This document shows positions 31,786 to 39,910 of a stretch of DNA of 46,904 nt, piece by piece (the first letter of the stretch is position 1; each line of letters starts with the position of its first letter). Below the pieces are notes generated by a model. The model ran no database searches, had not been told where the DNA came from, and was given only the letters and a program-made list of their open reading frames with translations. Source of the stretch: Propylenella binzhouense (GTDB taxonomy: Bacteria > Pseudomonadota > Alphaproteobacteria > Rhizobiales > Afifellaceae); contig NZ_SPKJ01000024.1 of the NCBI RefSeq assembly GCF_009866965.1, forward strand, positions 1 to 46,904, given 5' to 3'. A program made the position numbers and the translations under genes.

Positions 31786-33069
31786 CTACCGGTAGAAATA
31801 GTCCACGAGCCCCATCGGCACGATCGGCACGTAGGTCACGAGCAGCAGCACCGCGGTCAGCACCGCGATGAACCAGACGTTCACCCGCGATACCTCCCAG
31901 ATGTCGGCCTTGGCGATGGAGCAGGCGGTGATGAGGACGCTCGCGACCGGCGGCGTCTGCTGCCCGATCGCGAGGTTCAGCGTGACGATGAGGCCGAAAT
32001 GGACCGGATCGATCCCGACCGCGGTGATGAGCGGGATGACGATCGGGATGACCAGGATGATCGCCGCGGCGGAATGCAGGAAGAAGCCGATCACCAGGAA
32101 GAAGAGGTTGAGGAGCGCGAGGATGACGTATTTGTTCTCGGTCATCCCGAGGATCGCCTGCGCGAGCTGCTGCGGCAGCCGCATCTCCGTCAGGTAGACG
32201 CCGACAAGCGCGGAGGCCGCGACGAGGAGCATGACGACGGCGGTCTGGACGGCGCCGTCGAGGATCGCCTGGCGCAGGAAGCGGAGGTCGAGCTCGCGGT
32301 AGACGACGCCGCCGATCAGGAGCGCGGCCACGACCGCGAGGCCCGCGCCCTCCGTCGCGGTGACGAAGCCGCCGAAGATCGAGCCGAGGATGATGACCGG
32401 CATCACGAAGGCCCAGATCGCCTCCTTGAAGGTCCGCCAGACGCGCCGGAGGTTGAAGATCTCCTCGACCGGCCAGCCGTAGCGCCGGGCGAAATAGTAG
32501 CAGAGCAGCATCATCGAGAAGCCGCCGATGACGCCCGGAACGATGCCTGCCACGAAGAGCTGAACGATCGAGGCGTTCGCCATCACGCCGTAGAGGATCA
32601 TCGGGATGGAGGGCGGGATGATGATCGCGAGCGAGGCCGCCGAGGAGGTGACGGCGGCCGCGAAGGCGCGCGGATAGCCGCGCTTCTGCATCGAGGGGAT
32701 GAGGATCGTCCCGACCGCGGCGACGTCGGCCACCGCCGATCCGGAGATCTCGGCGAAGAACATCGAGACGCCGATATTGATCATCGCCAGGCCGCCGCGG
32801 ACGAAGCCGAAGAGGGCCGAGGCGAAGGCGATCAGCCGCCGCGAGATGCCGGACGCGTTCATGATCGCGCCGGCGAGGATGAAGAGCGGGATCGCCAGCA
32901 GCGGGAAGCTGCGCGACCCGTCATACATGACCAGCGCGACATTCGGGAGGATGTCGAGGCCCTGCGTCGCCACCATCGCCACCACGGCGACGGCGCCGAG
33001 CGCGACGGCGATCGGCACGTTGATCATGATGAGGGCGAACAGTCCGAGGAGCATCAAGGCGAGCGTCAC
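31786..33069 (-). CDS. dctM: TRAP transporter large permease (DctM)
   Basis: Large integral membrane subunit of a TRAP C4-dicarboxylate-type importer, 427 aa with about 12 hydrophobic segments. Family motifs include LAIPLFILAGAIMNASGI near residues 52-70, FVRGGLAMINIGVSMFFAEISGSAVADVAAVG and PPSIPMILYGVMANASI. It couples substrate entry to the ion gradient. Its start overlaps the dctQ stop by 4 bases (ATGA). The order dctP-dctQ-dctM on one strand makes a complete transporter, with the adjacent aminotransferase just upstream. Confidence 0.93.
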   Translation of the reverse strand: MTLALMLLGLFALIMINVPIAVALGAVAVVAMVATQGLDILPNVALVMYDGSRSFPLLAIPLFILAGAIMNASGISRRLIAFASALFGFVRGGLAMINIGVSMFFAEISGSAVADVAAVGTILIPSMQKRGYPRAFAAAVTSSAASLAIIIPPSIPMILYGVMANASIVQLFVAGIVPGVIGGFSMMLLCYYFARRYGWPVEEIFNLRRVWRTFKEAIWAFVMPVIILGSIFGGFVTATEGAGLAVVAALLIGGVVYRELDLRFLRQAILDGAVQTAVVMLLVAASALVGVYLTEMRLPQQLAQAILGMTENKYVILALLNLFFLVIGFFLHSAAAIILVIPIVIPLITAVGIDPVHFGLIVTLNLAIGQQTPPVASVLITACSIAKADIWEVSRVNVWFIAVLTAVLLLVTYVPIVPMGLVDYFYR

Positions 33070-33656
33070 GGCCGCGCCCTCCCGGCCTGGCCGCGCAGGA
33101 GCGCTTCGACATCCGCGCCGTACTCTTCCCTGGCGGTCGCGACGGCATGCTCGACCTCCTCGTGCTCGACCGAGATCCCGGCCCTGAGCTTGGCGAAGTA
33201 GCCGGGCATCGACAGGAGCTCCGCCACGATGAAGAGCACCGCGCCGATCGGGATCACGGACTGCGTGAGCTGGACCGGAACCCAGGTCAGCGAGACGAGG
33301 GTCGAGCCCTCGAGCACGTCGAGGACGACCATCCCGGTCCAGGCGAGGATCGCGAAGAAGGCGAGGACGATGATCTCGGCGAGCGCCGCGAGAGCAAGCC
33401 GGGGTCCTGGCGAAAGCGCCATCAGCACGCCGTCGAACCCGATATGCCCGCGCTTCAGGGCGGCGAGCGCGCTCGCGTAGTAGGTCAGCCAGGCGAGGAG
33501 CACGGAGGCGACCTCGTCGTACCAGCTCGGCGAGAAGCCGAGCGTCCGGGTGACGACGGCGTAGACGACGATGGCCGTGAGCGCGACCACGATCACGCCG
33601 GCGACGATCTCGAGCACGAGTTCGAGGGCACGCGAAGCCCAGTTGACGAACGTCAT
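33066..33656 (-). CDS. dctQ: TRAP transporter small permease (DctQ)
   Basis: Small membrane subunit of 196 aa with four hydrophobic segments (about residues 12-35, 48-65, 88-110 and 130-155). It has the family pattern WYDEVASVLLAWLTYYASALAALKRGHIGFD near residues 40-70. The C-terminal 35 residues form a charged cytoplasmic tail (EHEEVEHAVATAREEYGADV). The gap to dctP upstream is 71 bases and contains a 24-base palindrome. The stop overlaps dctM by 4 bases. Confidence 0.9.
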   Translation of the reverse strand: MTFVNWASRALELVLEIVAGVIVVALTAIVVYAVVTRTLGFSPSWYDEVASVLLAWLTYYASALAALKRGHIGFDGVLMALSPGPRLALAALAEIIVLAFFAILAWTGMVVLDVLEGSTLVSLTWVPVQLTQSVIPIGAVLFIVAELLSMPGYFAKLRAGISVEHEEVEHAVATAREEYGADVEALLRGQAGRARP

Positions 33657-33676
33657 CGGGTATCCTGCGGCTGGAA

Positions 33677-33700
33677 GTGCTCCCGCCGGGGCGGGAGCAC
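33677..33700 (-). terminator. Perfect 24-base palindrome between dctP and dctQ
   Basis: GTGCTCCCGCC (33677-33687) and GGCGGGAGCAC (33690-33700) are exact inverse complements separated by GG. The RNA would form a stem of about 10 bp, 28 bases after the dctP stop. No T run follows. Like the dppA-dppB hairpin, it follows a binding-protein gene and may protect its mRNA or lower read-through into the permeases. Confidence 0.55.
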
Positions 33701-33727
33701 GCGGATCATCCGGGCGTCAGCGGCGCT

Positions 33728-34708
33728 TCACGAGCTCTTGCCGAGCGCGAGCGCCTTGTCGATGAGGTCCTTGCCGCCGCTCACCTCCTTGGCGAATTCG
33801 TCGTAGACGGGCTGCGAGGCCTTGATGAAGGCATCCTTGTCGACCTCGTTCACCTTGACGCCGGCATCCTCGATGACCTTCGCGAGGTCGCGGTCGAGCT
33901 CCGCCGCCTTCTCGTAGACGAAGGCCTGCGTCTCGCGCGCGGCGTCCTCGAGCGCCTTCTGCACGTCGGCATCGAGCTTTCCGAACTTGTTCTTGCCGAC
34001 GACGACATAGGCCGGCGTGTAGACGTGGCCGGTCATCGAGAGGTACTTCTGCACCTCCTGGAACTTGGCACTCGCGATCTGCGCGAGGGGGTTCTCCTGG
34101 CCGTCGATGACGCCGGTCTGGAGCGCCACGAAGACTTCCGAGAAGGCCATCGGGGTCGGATTGGCGCCGTAGCTCTGGAACATCTTCACGCGCCAGACGC
34201 CCTTCGGCACCCGGAGCTTGATGCCCTGCAGGTCCTCCGGCGTGTTGATCGGGTGTTTGTTGTTGGTGATCTGCCGGAAGCCGTTCTCCCACACGGCGAG
34301 GATCTTGTAGCCCTTCTCCTCGGCCGCGGGGGCGAGCGTCGGCCACACGATCTCCTGCTCGATGCGCTTCATGTGGTCCCGGTCCTTGACCAGATAGGGC
34401 ATCTCGAAGACGCCGAAGGCCGGAACGACGGAGGACATGACGGTGGAGGGCAGGGCGAAGTCGACCGTGCCGAGCTTCAGCTTCTGGAGGAGCTCGTCGT
34501 CGCCGCCGAGCTGGCTCGACCCGTAGACGACCACCTTCGCCTTGTCGCCGAGCTTGGCATTCGCGATCTCGGCGAACTTGTTCGCGGATGCCTCGAAGAG
34601 CGAGCCCGGCTCGCCGACATGGCCGAACTTCAGCTCGGTCTGCGCCAGCGCCGGTGAGAAGAAGCCCGCGGCGAGCACGATCCCCGCGAGCCGTAGCGTG
34701 AGTCTCAT
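33728..34708 (-). CDS. dctP: TRAP transporter substrate-binding protein (DctP)
   Basis: Periplasmic solute receptor of 326 aa. The signal peptide is about residues 1-22, cleaved near PALAQ-TELKFG. The DctP-family features are LKFGHVGEPGSLFEASANKF, VYGSSQLGGDDELLQKLKLG, FGVFEMPYLVKD, and GIKLRVPKG, which carries the Arg that salt-bridges the substrate carboxylate. VIDGQENPL is also typical. The substrate is thus an organic acid, not further defined by sequence. ATG 34708 has GGAGG 7 bases upstream. It is the first transporter gene, 60 bases after the aminotransferase on the same strand. Confidence 0.92.
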   Translation of the reverse strand: MRLTLRLAGIVLAAGFFSPALAQTELKFGHVGEPGSLFEASANKFAEIANAKLGDKAKVVVYGSSQLGGDDELLQKLKLGTVDFALPSTVMSSVVPAFGVFEMPYLVKDRDHMKRIEQEIVWPTLAPAAEEKGYKILAVWENGFRQITNNKHPINTPEDLQGIKLRVPKGVWRVKMFQSYGANPTPMAFSEVFVALQTGVIDGQENPLAQIASAKFQEVQKYLSMTGHVYTPAYVVVGKNKFGKLDADVQKALEDAARETQAFVYEKAAELDRDLAKVIEDAGVKVNEVDKDAFIKASQPVYDEFAKEVSGGKDLIDKALALGKSS

Positions 34709-34768
34709 CGTCTTTCCTCCCGTTTCGGGTTCAGGTCCCGCCGGCTTTCCGCCGGTCTGGTTCAACTC

Positions 34769-35968
34769 CTATTCGGCGGCCTCCTTGCGAGCGTCGCCCG
34801 CGCCCGCCGTCGCGGCGAGGTGATCGAGCGCGGCCTGCACGCCGCCGCGGCGGTGGGGCACGCCGGCGAGCGCGAGCCCCATCTCCACGCCGGAAAGCGT
34901 GCCGGCGAGCATGAGGTCGTTGAAGTCGCCGAGATGCCCGATCCGGAACACCCGGTCGGCGATCTTGGAGAGGCCGTTGCCGAGCGACATGTTGAAGGTC
35001 TCGGCCACGATCCGCCGGAACCGGTCGGCGCTGTGCCCCTCGGGCATCAGGACGGCCGTCAGCGAGCCGGAATGGTTGCGCGGCTCGCGGCAGAACACGT
35101 CGAGGCCCCAGGCGGCGACCGCGCGGCGCGTCGCCTCGGCATGGCGCGCGTGCCGCGCGAAGACGGCGTCGAGCCCCTCCTCGTGGAGCATGTCGATCGC
35201 CTCGGCGAGCCCGTAGAGGAGGTTGGTGGCCGGGGTGTAGGGGAAGAAGCCCTTCTCGTTCGCCGGCAGCATCTCCTCCCACGACCAGAAGGACCGCGGC
35301 AGCCGCGCCGTCCTGGAGGCGGCAAGGGCCTTCGCGCTCACCGCGTTGAAGGAGAGGCCGGGCGGCAGCATCAGGCCCTTCTGCGAGCCGCCAACGGTGA
35401 CGTCGACGCCCCATTCGTCCTGCCGGAAATCGATCGAGGCGAGCGAGGAGATCGTGTCGACCATCAGGAGCGCCGGATGGCCGGCGGCGTCGATGGCGGC
35501 CCGGACCTCGGCGATCGACGCGGTGCAGCCGGTCGAGGTCTCGTTGTGGACGACGCAGACGGCCTTGATGCGGTGTTCCCGGTCCTCCCTCAGGCGCTCC
35601 TCGATCGCGCCCGGGTGGACGCCGGTCCGCCAGTCGCCCTGCAGGAACTCCGGCTCGAGCCCGAGCCGGAGAGCGAGCCCGCGCCAGAGCGTGGCGAAAT
35701 GGCCCGTCTCGTACATCAGCACCGCATCGCCGGGCGAGAGCGTGTTCACGAGCGCGGCTTCCCACGCGCCGGTGCCGGAAGCGGGATAGATGAACACCGG
35801 GCCGGAGCACTTGAAGATCGTCTTCATGCCCGCAAGCACGCGCAGCCCGAGCGCGCCGAACGCGGGGCTGCGATGATCCATCGTCGGCATATCCATGGCC
35901 CGCAGGATCCGGTCCGGCACGTTGGTCGGTCCGGGGATCTGCAGGAAGTGCCGTCCGGGCATGCGCAT
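34769..35968 (-). CDS. Class V aminotransferase (serine/aspartate-glyoxylate type)
   Basis: PLP-dependent enzyme of 399 aa from the serine-glyoxylate/alanine-glyoxylate aminotransferase group. It has the FLQIPGPTNVPDRILRAMDM opening, the TMDHRSPAFG motif, substrate loop YPASGTGAWEAALVN, HNETSTG, the VDTISSLAS strand, and the PLP lysine in GGSQKGLMLPPG (Lys about 197). FRIGHLGDFND is typical of glyoxylate-using members. Serine-glyoxylate or aspartate-glyoxylate (BhcA-like) activity is likely; sequence alone does not separate them. ATG 35968 has GGAG 6 bases upstream. It heads the TRAP operon and is divergent from the 2-hydroxyacid dehydrogenase, sharing a promoter region with a palindrome. Confidence 0.88.
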   Translation of the reverse strand: MRMPGRHFLQIPGPTNVPDRILRAMDMPTMDHRSPAFGALGLRVLAGMKTIFKCSGPVFIYPASGTGAWEAALVNTLSPGDAVLMYETGHFATLWRGLALRLGLEPEFLQGDWRTGVHPGAIEERLREDREHRIKAVCVVHNETSTGCTASIAEVRAAIDAAGHPALLMVDTISSLASIDFRQDEWGVDVTVGGSQKGLMLPPGLSFNAVSAKALAASRTARLPRSFWSWEEMLPANEKGFFPYTPATNLLYGLAEAIDMLHEEGLDAVFARHARHAEATRRAVAAWGLDVFCREPRNHSGSLTAVLMPEGHSADRFRRIVAETFNMSLGNGLSKIADRVFRIGHLGDFNDLMLAGTLSGVEMGLALAGVPHRRGGVQAALDHLAATAGAGDARKEAAE

Positions 35969-36020
35969 CGGGAGCTCCGTCGTCGGCCGCGCCAGGCGCG
36001 CCGCTGCATCGCTTGCAACT

Positions 36021-36040
36021 GAATTATGAATTCATTATTC
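36021..36040. promoter_or_regulatory. AT-rich palindromic operator candidate
   Basis: GAATTATGAATTCATTATTC is a 20-base palindrome with one mismatched pair around a perfect ATGAATTCAT core. It is in the 98-base region between the divergent aminotransferase and oxidase starts, 27 bases before the latter. It is the most AT-rich spot in the surroundings. The coupled GntR/FCD regulator encoded downstream is the natural candidate to bind it. Confidence 0.6.
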
Positions 36041-36066
36041 GAGTCAAGCGCGATCTAGGGGAGCCG

Positions 36067-39018
36067 ATGGCCGTTCACTCCTTCCACCCCGCGCTCGAGC
36101 GCAGGCTCCGCAACGCGCTTCAGGGCGAGGTCCTGTTCGATCCCTTTTCGCGCGGGCGCTACGCGACGGACGCGTCGTTCTACCAGGTGATGCCGCTCGG
36201 GGTGGCGGCGGTCCGGGGCGAGACGGACCTCGCGGCAGCCCTCGCGATCGCCCGGGAGGAGGGGGTGACCGTGCTGGCGCGCGGCGGCGGCACCTCGCAA
36301 TGCGGCCAGACCGTCAACGAATCGCTCGTTCTCGACACCTCGAAGCACTTCGACCGGATCCTGGAGCTCGACGTCGCCGGGCGCCGCTGCACAGTCGAGC
36401 CGGGCATCGTTCTCGACGAGCTCAACCGCGCCCTGAAGCCGCACGGCCTCTGGTTCCCGGTCGACGTGTCGACCTCGTCGCGGGCGACGATCGGCGGCAT
36501 GGCCGGCAACAATTCCTGCGGCACGCGCTCGATCCGATACGGCATGATGCGCGACAACGTGATCGCGATCGACGCGCTGACCGCCGACGGGCGCGCGCTC
36601 CGATTTGCCGAAGCGCCGCGCGAGACGATCCTGCGCAACGAGCCGGGTGTGGACGGCGGGCTCTTCCGCGACCTCCTCGCCCTCGGCGCGGAGAACGCGG
36701 ACGAGATCAAGGCAAGGTTTCCGCAGGTGATCCGCCGGGTCGGCGGCTACAATGTCGACGCGCTCGTGCCGAACGGGCCCACGAACAATCTCTCCCATGT
36801 CCTCGTCGGCTCGGAAGGCACGCTCGCGCTTTCGACGCGGATCGAGCTGAAGCTTTCGCCGCTGCTTCCGCCGAAGCTCGTCGGCGCCTGCCATTTCGCG
36901 CGCTTCTACGATGCCATGGACGCGGCCCGGCACCTCGTCACGCTCGGGCCGACGGCGGTCGAGCTCGTCGACCGCACCATGATCGAGCTCGCCCGCGACA
37001 TCCCGATGTTCCGCCCGACCGTGGAGCGCTTCGTGACGGGCGAGCCGGAGGCCGTGCTGCTGGTCGAGTTCGCGGAGGAGGAGCCTGGCGAGAATCGCCG
37101 CCGCCTCGCCCGCCTCGGCGAGATGATGGGCGACCTCGGCTACGGCTTCGACCGCGAGGGACGGCATTGGGGCGGCGTGGTGGAGATCGAGTCGCCCGCG
37201 CTGCAGGCCGCGATCACCGACGTGCGCCAGTCCGGCCTCAACATCATGATGTCGATGAAGGATGCGCGGAAGCCGGTCTCCTTCGTCGAGGATTGCGCGG
37301 TGCCGCTCGAGCACCTTGCCGACTATACCGAGCGGCTGACCGCCATCTTCGAGAAGCACGGCACGCGCGGCACCTGGTACGCCCACGCCTCGGTCGGCTG
37401 CCTGCATGTCCGCCCCGTCCTGAACCTCAAGCTCGACAAGGACGTGAAGGCGATGCGCGCGATCGCCGAGGAGGCGTTCCAGGCGGTGCGCGACTACAAG
37501 GGCTCGCATTCCGGCGAGCACGGCGACGGCATCGTGCGCTCCGAGTTCCACGAGATGATGTTTGGCCGGCGGATGGTCGAGATCTTCGGCGCGGTGAAGG
37601 ACCGCTTCGACCCGGCCGGCGTCCTCAATCCGGGCAAGATCGTGCGCGCGCCGCGCATGGACGACCGGAGCCTCTTCCGCTACGGGCCGGGCTACCAGCC
37701 CGCCGGCATGATGCCCGTTCTCGACTGGTCGGACTGGAGCGGGCCGGCGGCCGGCCTCCAGGGCGCCGTCGAGATGTGCAACAACAACGGCGCCTGCCGG
37801 AAGCTCGAGGGCGCCGTCATGTGCCCGTCCTACCGGGTGACGCGGAACGAGCGCGACGTCACCCGCGGCCGGGCGAACAGCCTGAGGCTCGCCCTTTCCG
37901 GCCAGCTCGGCCCGGATGCCTTCGCCTCCGACGCGATGATGGAGACGCTGAAGCTTTGCGTCTCCTGCAAGGGCTGCCGGCGCGAATGCCCGACCGGCGT
38001 CGACATGGCGAAGATGAAGATCGAGGTGCTGGCGGCGCGCGCGGCGGAGCGCGGGATCGGCCTGCGCGAGCGGCTCGTCGCCTGGCTGCCCCGCTATGCG
38101 CCCGCCGCCTCGAGGCTCCGCCTCCTCATGAACCTCAGGGACCGCATTCCGGGTTTGCCCCACGCTTCGGAACGGATCGCCGGCTTCGCCGCAAGGCGGC
38201 CGCTGCCGGTCTGGCGCGCCGACCGGTTCGACCGGATCGGCGAGAGCCTCGGGCCGGAATCCGGCCGCGAGGTCGTCCTCCTGCCGGACACCTTCAACGT
38301 CTGGTTCGAGCCGGAAAACCTGCGCGCCGCGCTCGGCGTGCTGCAGGCCGGCGGATACCGGGTCCATGTCGCCGGTCCGGCAAGCGGTCGGCCGCTCTGC
38401 TGCGGCCGCACCTTCCTGTCCGCCGGGCTCGTGGAGGAGGCGCGCGCCGAGGCCCGCCGGCTCGTCGCCGCCGTGCTCCCCTTCGCGCGCCGCGGCGTGC
38501 CGGTCGTCGGGCTCGAGCCGAGCTGCATCCTGTCGCTCCGCGACGAGCTCGGATCCATGCTGCCCGGCCCGGACGCAAGGACGCTCGGCGCCCATGCGCT
38601 GCTTTTCGAGGAATTCCTCGCGCGCGAGGCGGAGGAGGGCAGGCTCGACCTTGCGCTCGCGCCGCTCCCCGCAAGCGCCTATCTCCACGGCCACTGCCAC
38701 CAGAAGGCATTCGGCACCATGGCCGCCGTCGAGACCGCGCTGAGGCTCGTCCCCGATCTGCAGGTGAAGACGATCGCGTCCTCCTGCTGCGGCATGGCCG
38801 GAGCGTTCGGCTATCAGGCCGAGACGTACGAAATCTCGATGGCCATGGCCGAGCTCGGCCTGCTGCCGGCGGTCCGGAAGGCGGAGCCGGACGCCCTGAT
38901 CGTCGCCGACGGCACCTCCTGCCGCTACCAGATCGAGCACGGCGCGGGCCGCCCCGCCGTCCATGTCGCCCGCGTGCTGGAACGGTCCTTGCTTGCCGCG
39001 GCGGCGGGGAGGGCATGA
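36067..39018 (+). CDS. FAD- and Fe-S-binding 2-hydroxyacid dehydrogenase (YdiJ-like fusion)
   Basis: Large three-part oxidoreductase of 983 aa. The N-terminal half is an FAD-binding type 4/GlcD-like domain: LARGGGTSQCGQT, GGMAGNNSCGTRSIRYGMMR, LVGSEGTLAL, HASVGCLHVRPVLNL, GEHGDGIVRSEF and NPGKIVRAP. An Fe-S domain follows with CNNNGACR (Cys571) and CVSCKGCRRECPTG (Cys631, 634, 637, 641). The C-terminal third has GlcF-type cysteine-rich CCG motifs (LCCGRTFL, GHCHQKAFG, SCCGMAGAFG). Relatives oxidise D-lactate, D-2-hydroxyglutarate or glycolate and pass electrons to the respiratory chain. ATG 36067 (AGGGGAG upstream) is preferred over an in-frame upstream ATG at 36013. It overlaps the GntR gene by 4 bases. 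Confidence 0.93.
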   Translation: MAVHSFHPALERRLRNALQGEVLFDPFSRGRYATDASFYQVMPLGVAAVRGETDLAAALAIAREEGVTVLARGGGTSQCGQTVNESLVLDTSKHFDRILELDVAGRRCTVEPGIVLDELNRALKPHGLWFPVDVSTSSRATIGGMAGNNSCGTRSIRYGMMRDNVIAIDALTADGRALRFAEAPRETILRNEPGVDGGLFRDLLALGAENADEIKARFPQVIRRVGGYNVDALVPNGPTNNLSHVLVGSEGTLALSTRIELKLSPLLPPKLVGACHFARFYDAMDAARHLVTLGPTAVELVDRTMIELARDIPMFRPTVERFVTGEPEAVLLVEFAEEEPGENRRRLARLGEMMGDLGYGFDREGRHWGGVVEIESPALQAAITDVRQSGLNIMMSMKDARKPVSFVEDCAVPLEHLADYTERLTAIFEKHGTRGTWYAHASVGCLHVRPVLNLKLDKDVKAMRAIAEEAFQAVRDYKGSHSGEHGDGIVRSEFHEMMFGRRMVEIFGAVKDRFDPAGVLNPGKIVRAPRMDDRSLFRYGPGYQPAGMMPVLDWSDWSGPAAGLQGAVEMCNNNGACRKLEGAVMCPSYRVTRNERDVTRGRANSLRLALSGQLGPDAFASDAMMETLKLCVSCKGCRRECPTGVDMAKMKIEVLAARAAERGIGLRERLVAWLPRYAPAASRLRLLMNLRDRIPGLPHASERIAGFAARRPLPVWRADRFDRIGESLGPESGREVVLLPDTFNVWFEPENLRAALGVLQAGGYRVHVAGPASGRPLCCGRTFLSAGLVEEARAEARRLVAAVLPFARRGVPVVGLEPSCILSLRDELGSMLPGPDARTLGAHALLFEEFLAREAEEGRLDLALAPLPASAYLHGHCHQKAFGTMAAVETALRLVPDLQVKTIASSCCGMAGAFGYQAETYEISMAMAELGLLPAVRKAEPDALIVADGTSCRYQIEHGAGRPAVHVARVLERSLLAAAAGRA

Positions 39019-39725
39019 CCATGAACGCTCCGGAAGCCGAGTTCATCCCGCGCCGCTCGCTGCACGACGAACTCACCGCGCGCGTCCGCGCCCTCATCAC
39101 CGAAGGTGCGCTGGCGCCGGGCGAAAAGATACCCGAGAAGGAGCTCTGCGAGCGCTTCGGCGTCTCGCGCACGCCGCTGCGGGAGGCCCTCAAGGTCCTC
39201 GCCTCGGAGGGGATCGTCACGCTCCGGCCCAATCGCGGGGCGCGCGTGAGCGCGCTCACCGCCGCCGAGCTGGAGGAGGTCTTCCCGGTGATGGGCGCGC
39301 TCGAGGCGCTTTCCGGCGAGATCGCCTGCCGCCACATCAGCGACGCGGAGATCGCGGAGATCCGCGCGCTCCACGCCCGCATGGTGGAGCACTGGCGCGC
39401 CGGCGAGCGCGAGCCCTATTTCCGGCTCAACCAGGCGATCCACGAGGCGATCCTGGAGGCGACCCGGAACGAGACGCTGAAATCCATGTATCGCGGCCTC
39501 GCCGGGCGGCTGATGAAGGCGCGCTACATCGCCAACATGTCGCCCGAGCGCTGGGCGGCGGCCGTGGCCGAGCACCAGGCGATCCTCGCCGCGCTGGAGC
39601 GGCGCGACGGGATCGGCCTTTCGGCGATCCTGAAGGCCCATCTCGCCGGCAAGCTGGCGACGGTGAAGGACTGGCTCGAGCGGCAGGAGCCGCCCGGGAA
39701 CGGCGCCGCCCGGCAGGCGGACTGA
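39015..39725 (+). CDS. GntR-family (FCD) transcriptional regulator
   Basis: DNA-binding regulator of 236 aa. The winged helix lies at residues 15-80 (LHDELTARVRALITEGALAPG, ELCERFGVSRTPLREALKVL, LRPNRGARVS), followed by an FCD effector domain (residues about 85-220, with the metal-ligand His pattern in LNQAIHEAILEATRNETL and AEHQAILAALE). Organic acids are the usual ligands. ATGA overlap with the 2-hydroxyacid dehydrogenase gene indicates co-translation. It most likely controls the divergent promoter at 36021-36040 in response to the TRAP substrate or its oxidation product. Confidence 0.92.
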   Translation: MTMNAPEAEFIPRRSLHDELTARVRALITEGALAPGEKIPEKELCERFGVSRTPLREALKVLASEGIVTLRPNRGARVSALTAAELEEVFPVMGALEALSGEIACRHISDAEIAEIRALHARMVEHWRAGEREPYFRLNQAIHEAILEATRNETLKSMYRGLAGRLMKARYIANMSPERWAAAVAEHQAILAALERRDGIGLSAILKAHLAGKLATVKDWLERQEPPGNGAARQAD

Positions 39726-39755
39726 GCGCGCCGGTGCGGGCCGCGCCCGGCGTTC

Positions 39756-39836
39756 TCAGAAGATGTTGAAGACGTAGAGCAGCACGATCACCGAGATCGG
39801 TACGCCGAGAAGCCAGAGTATTCCCGCCTTGAGCAT
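39756..39836 (-). CDS. 26-aa single-pass membrane miniprotein
   Basis: Very short gene: ATG 39836, stop TGA at 39756-39758. The product is almost entirely one hydrophobic helix (MLKAGILWLLGVP at the start, LLYVFNIF at the end) with a single Lys near the N-terminus. GGGAGG lies 6 bases upstream of the ATG. I recall very similar 26-residue proteins in other proteobacteria, without a known role; this was not searched. It lies in the gap between gntR (30 bases, convergent) and the MFS gene (same strand, 74 bases upstream). Confidence 0.7.
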   Translation of the reverse strand: MLKAGILWLLGVPISVIVLLYVFNIF

Positions 39837-39910
39837 TGGAGCCTCCCAAGTTGGCCGCCCCTGCCAACGCGGCAGCGGTTACTTGGTTGCGGCGGCGCCC
39901 GAAGCGGGCG

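Noticed and set aside
34769-35968. BhcA of the beta-hydroxyaspartate cycle
   Set aside because: The sequence is compatible, but bhcB, bhcC and bhcD are absent, so the specific name cannot be supported.
36055-38964. 969-codon minus-strand open frame
   Set aside because: Shadow of the FAD/Fe-S dehydrogenase, which has all its cofactor motifs on the plus strand.
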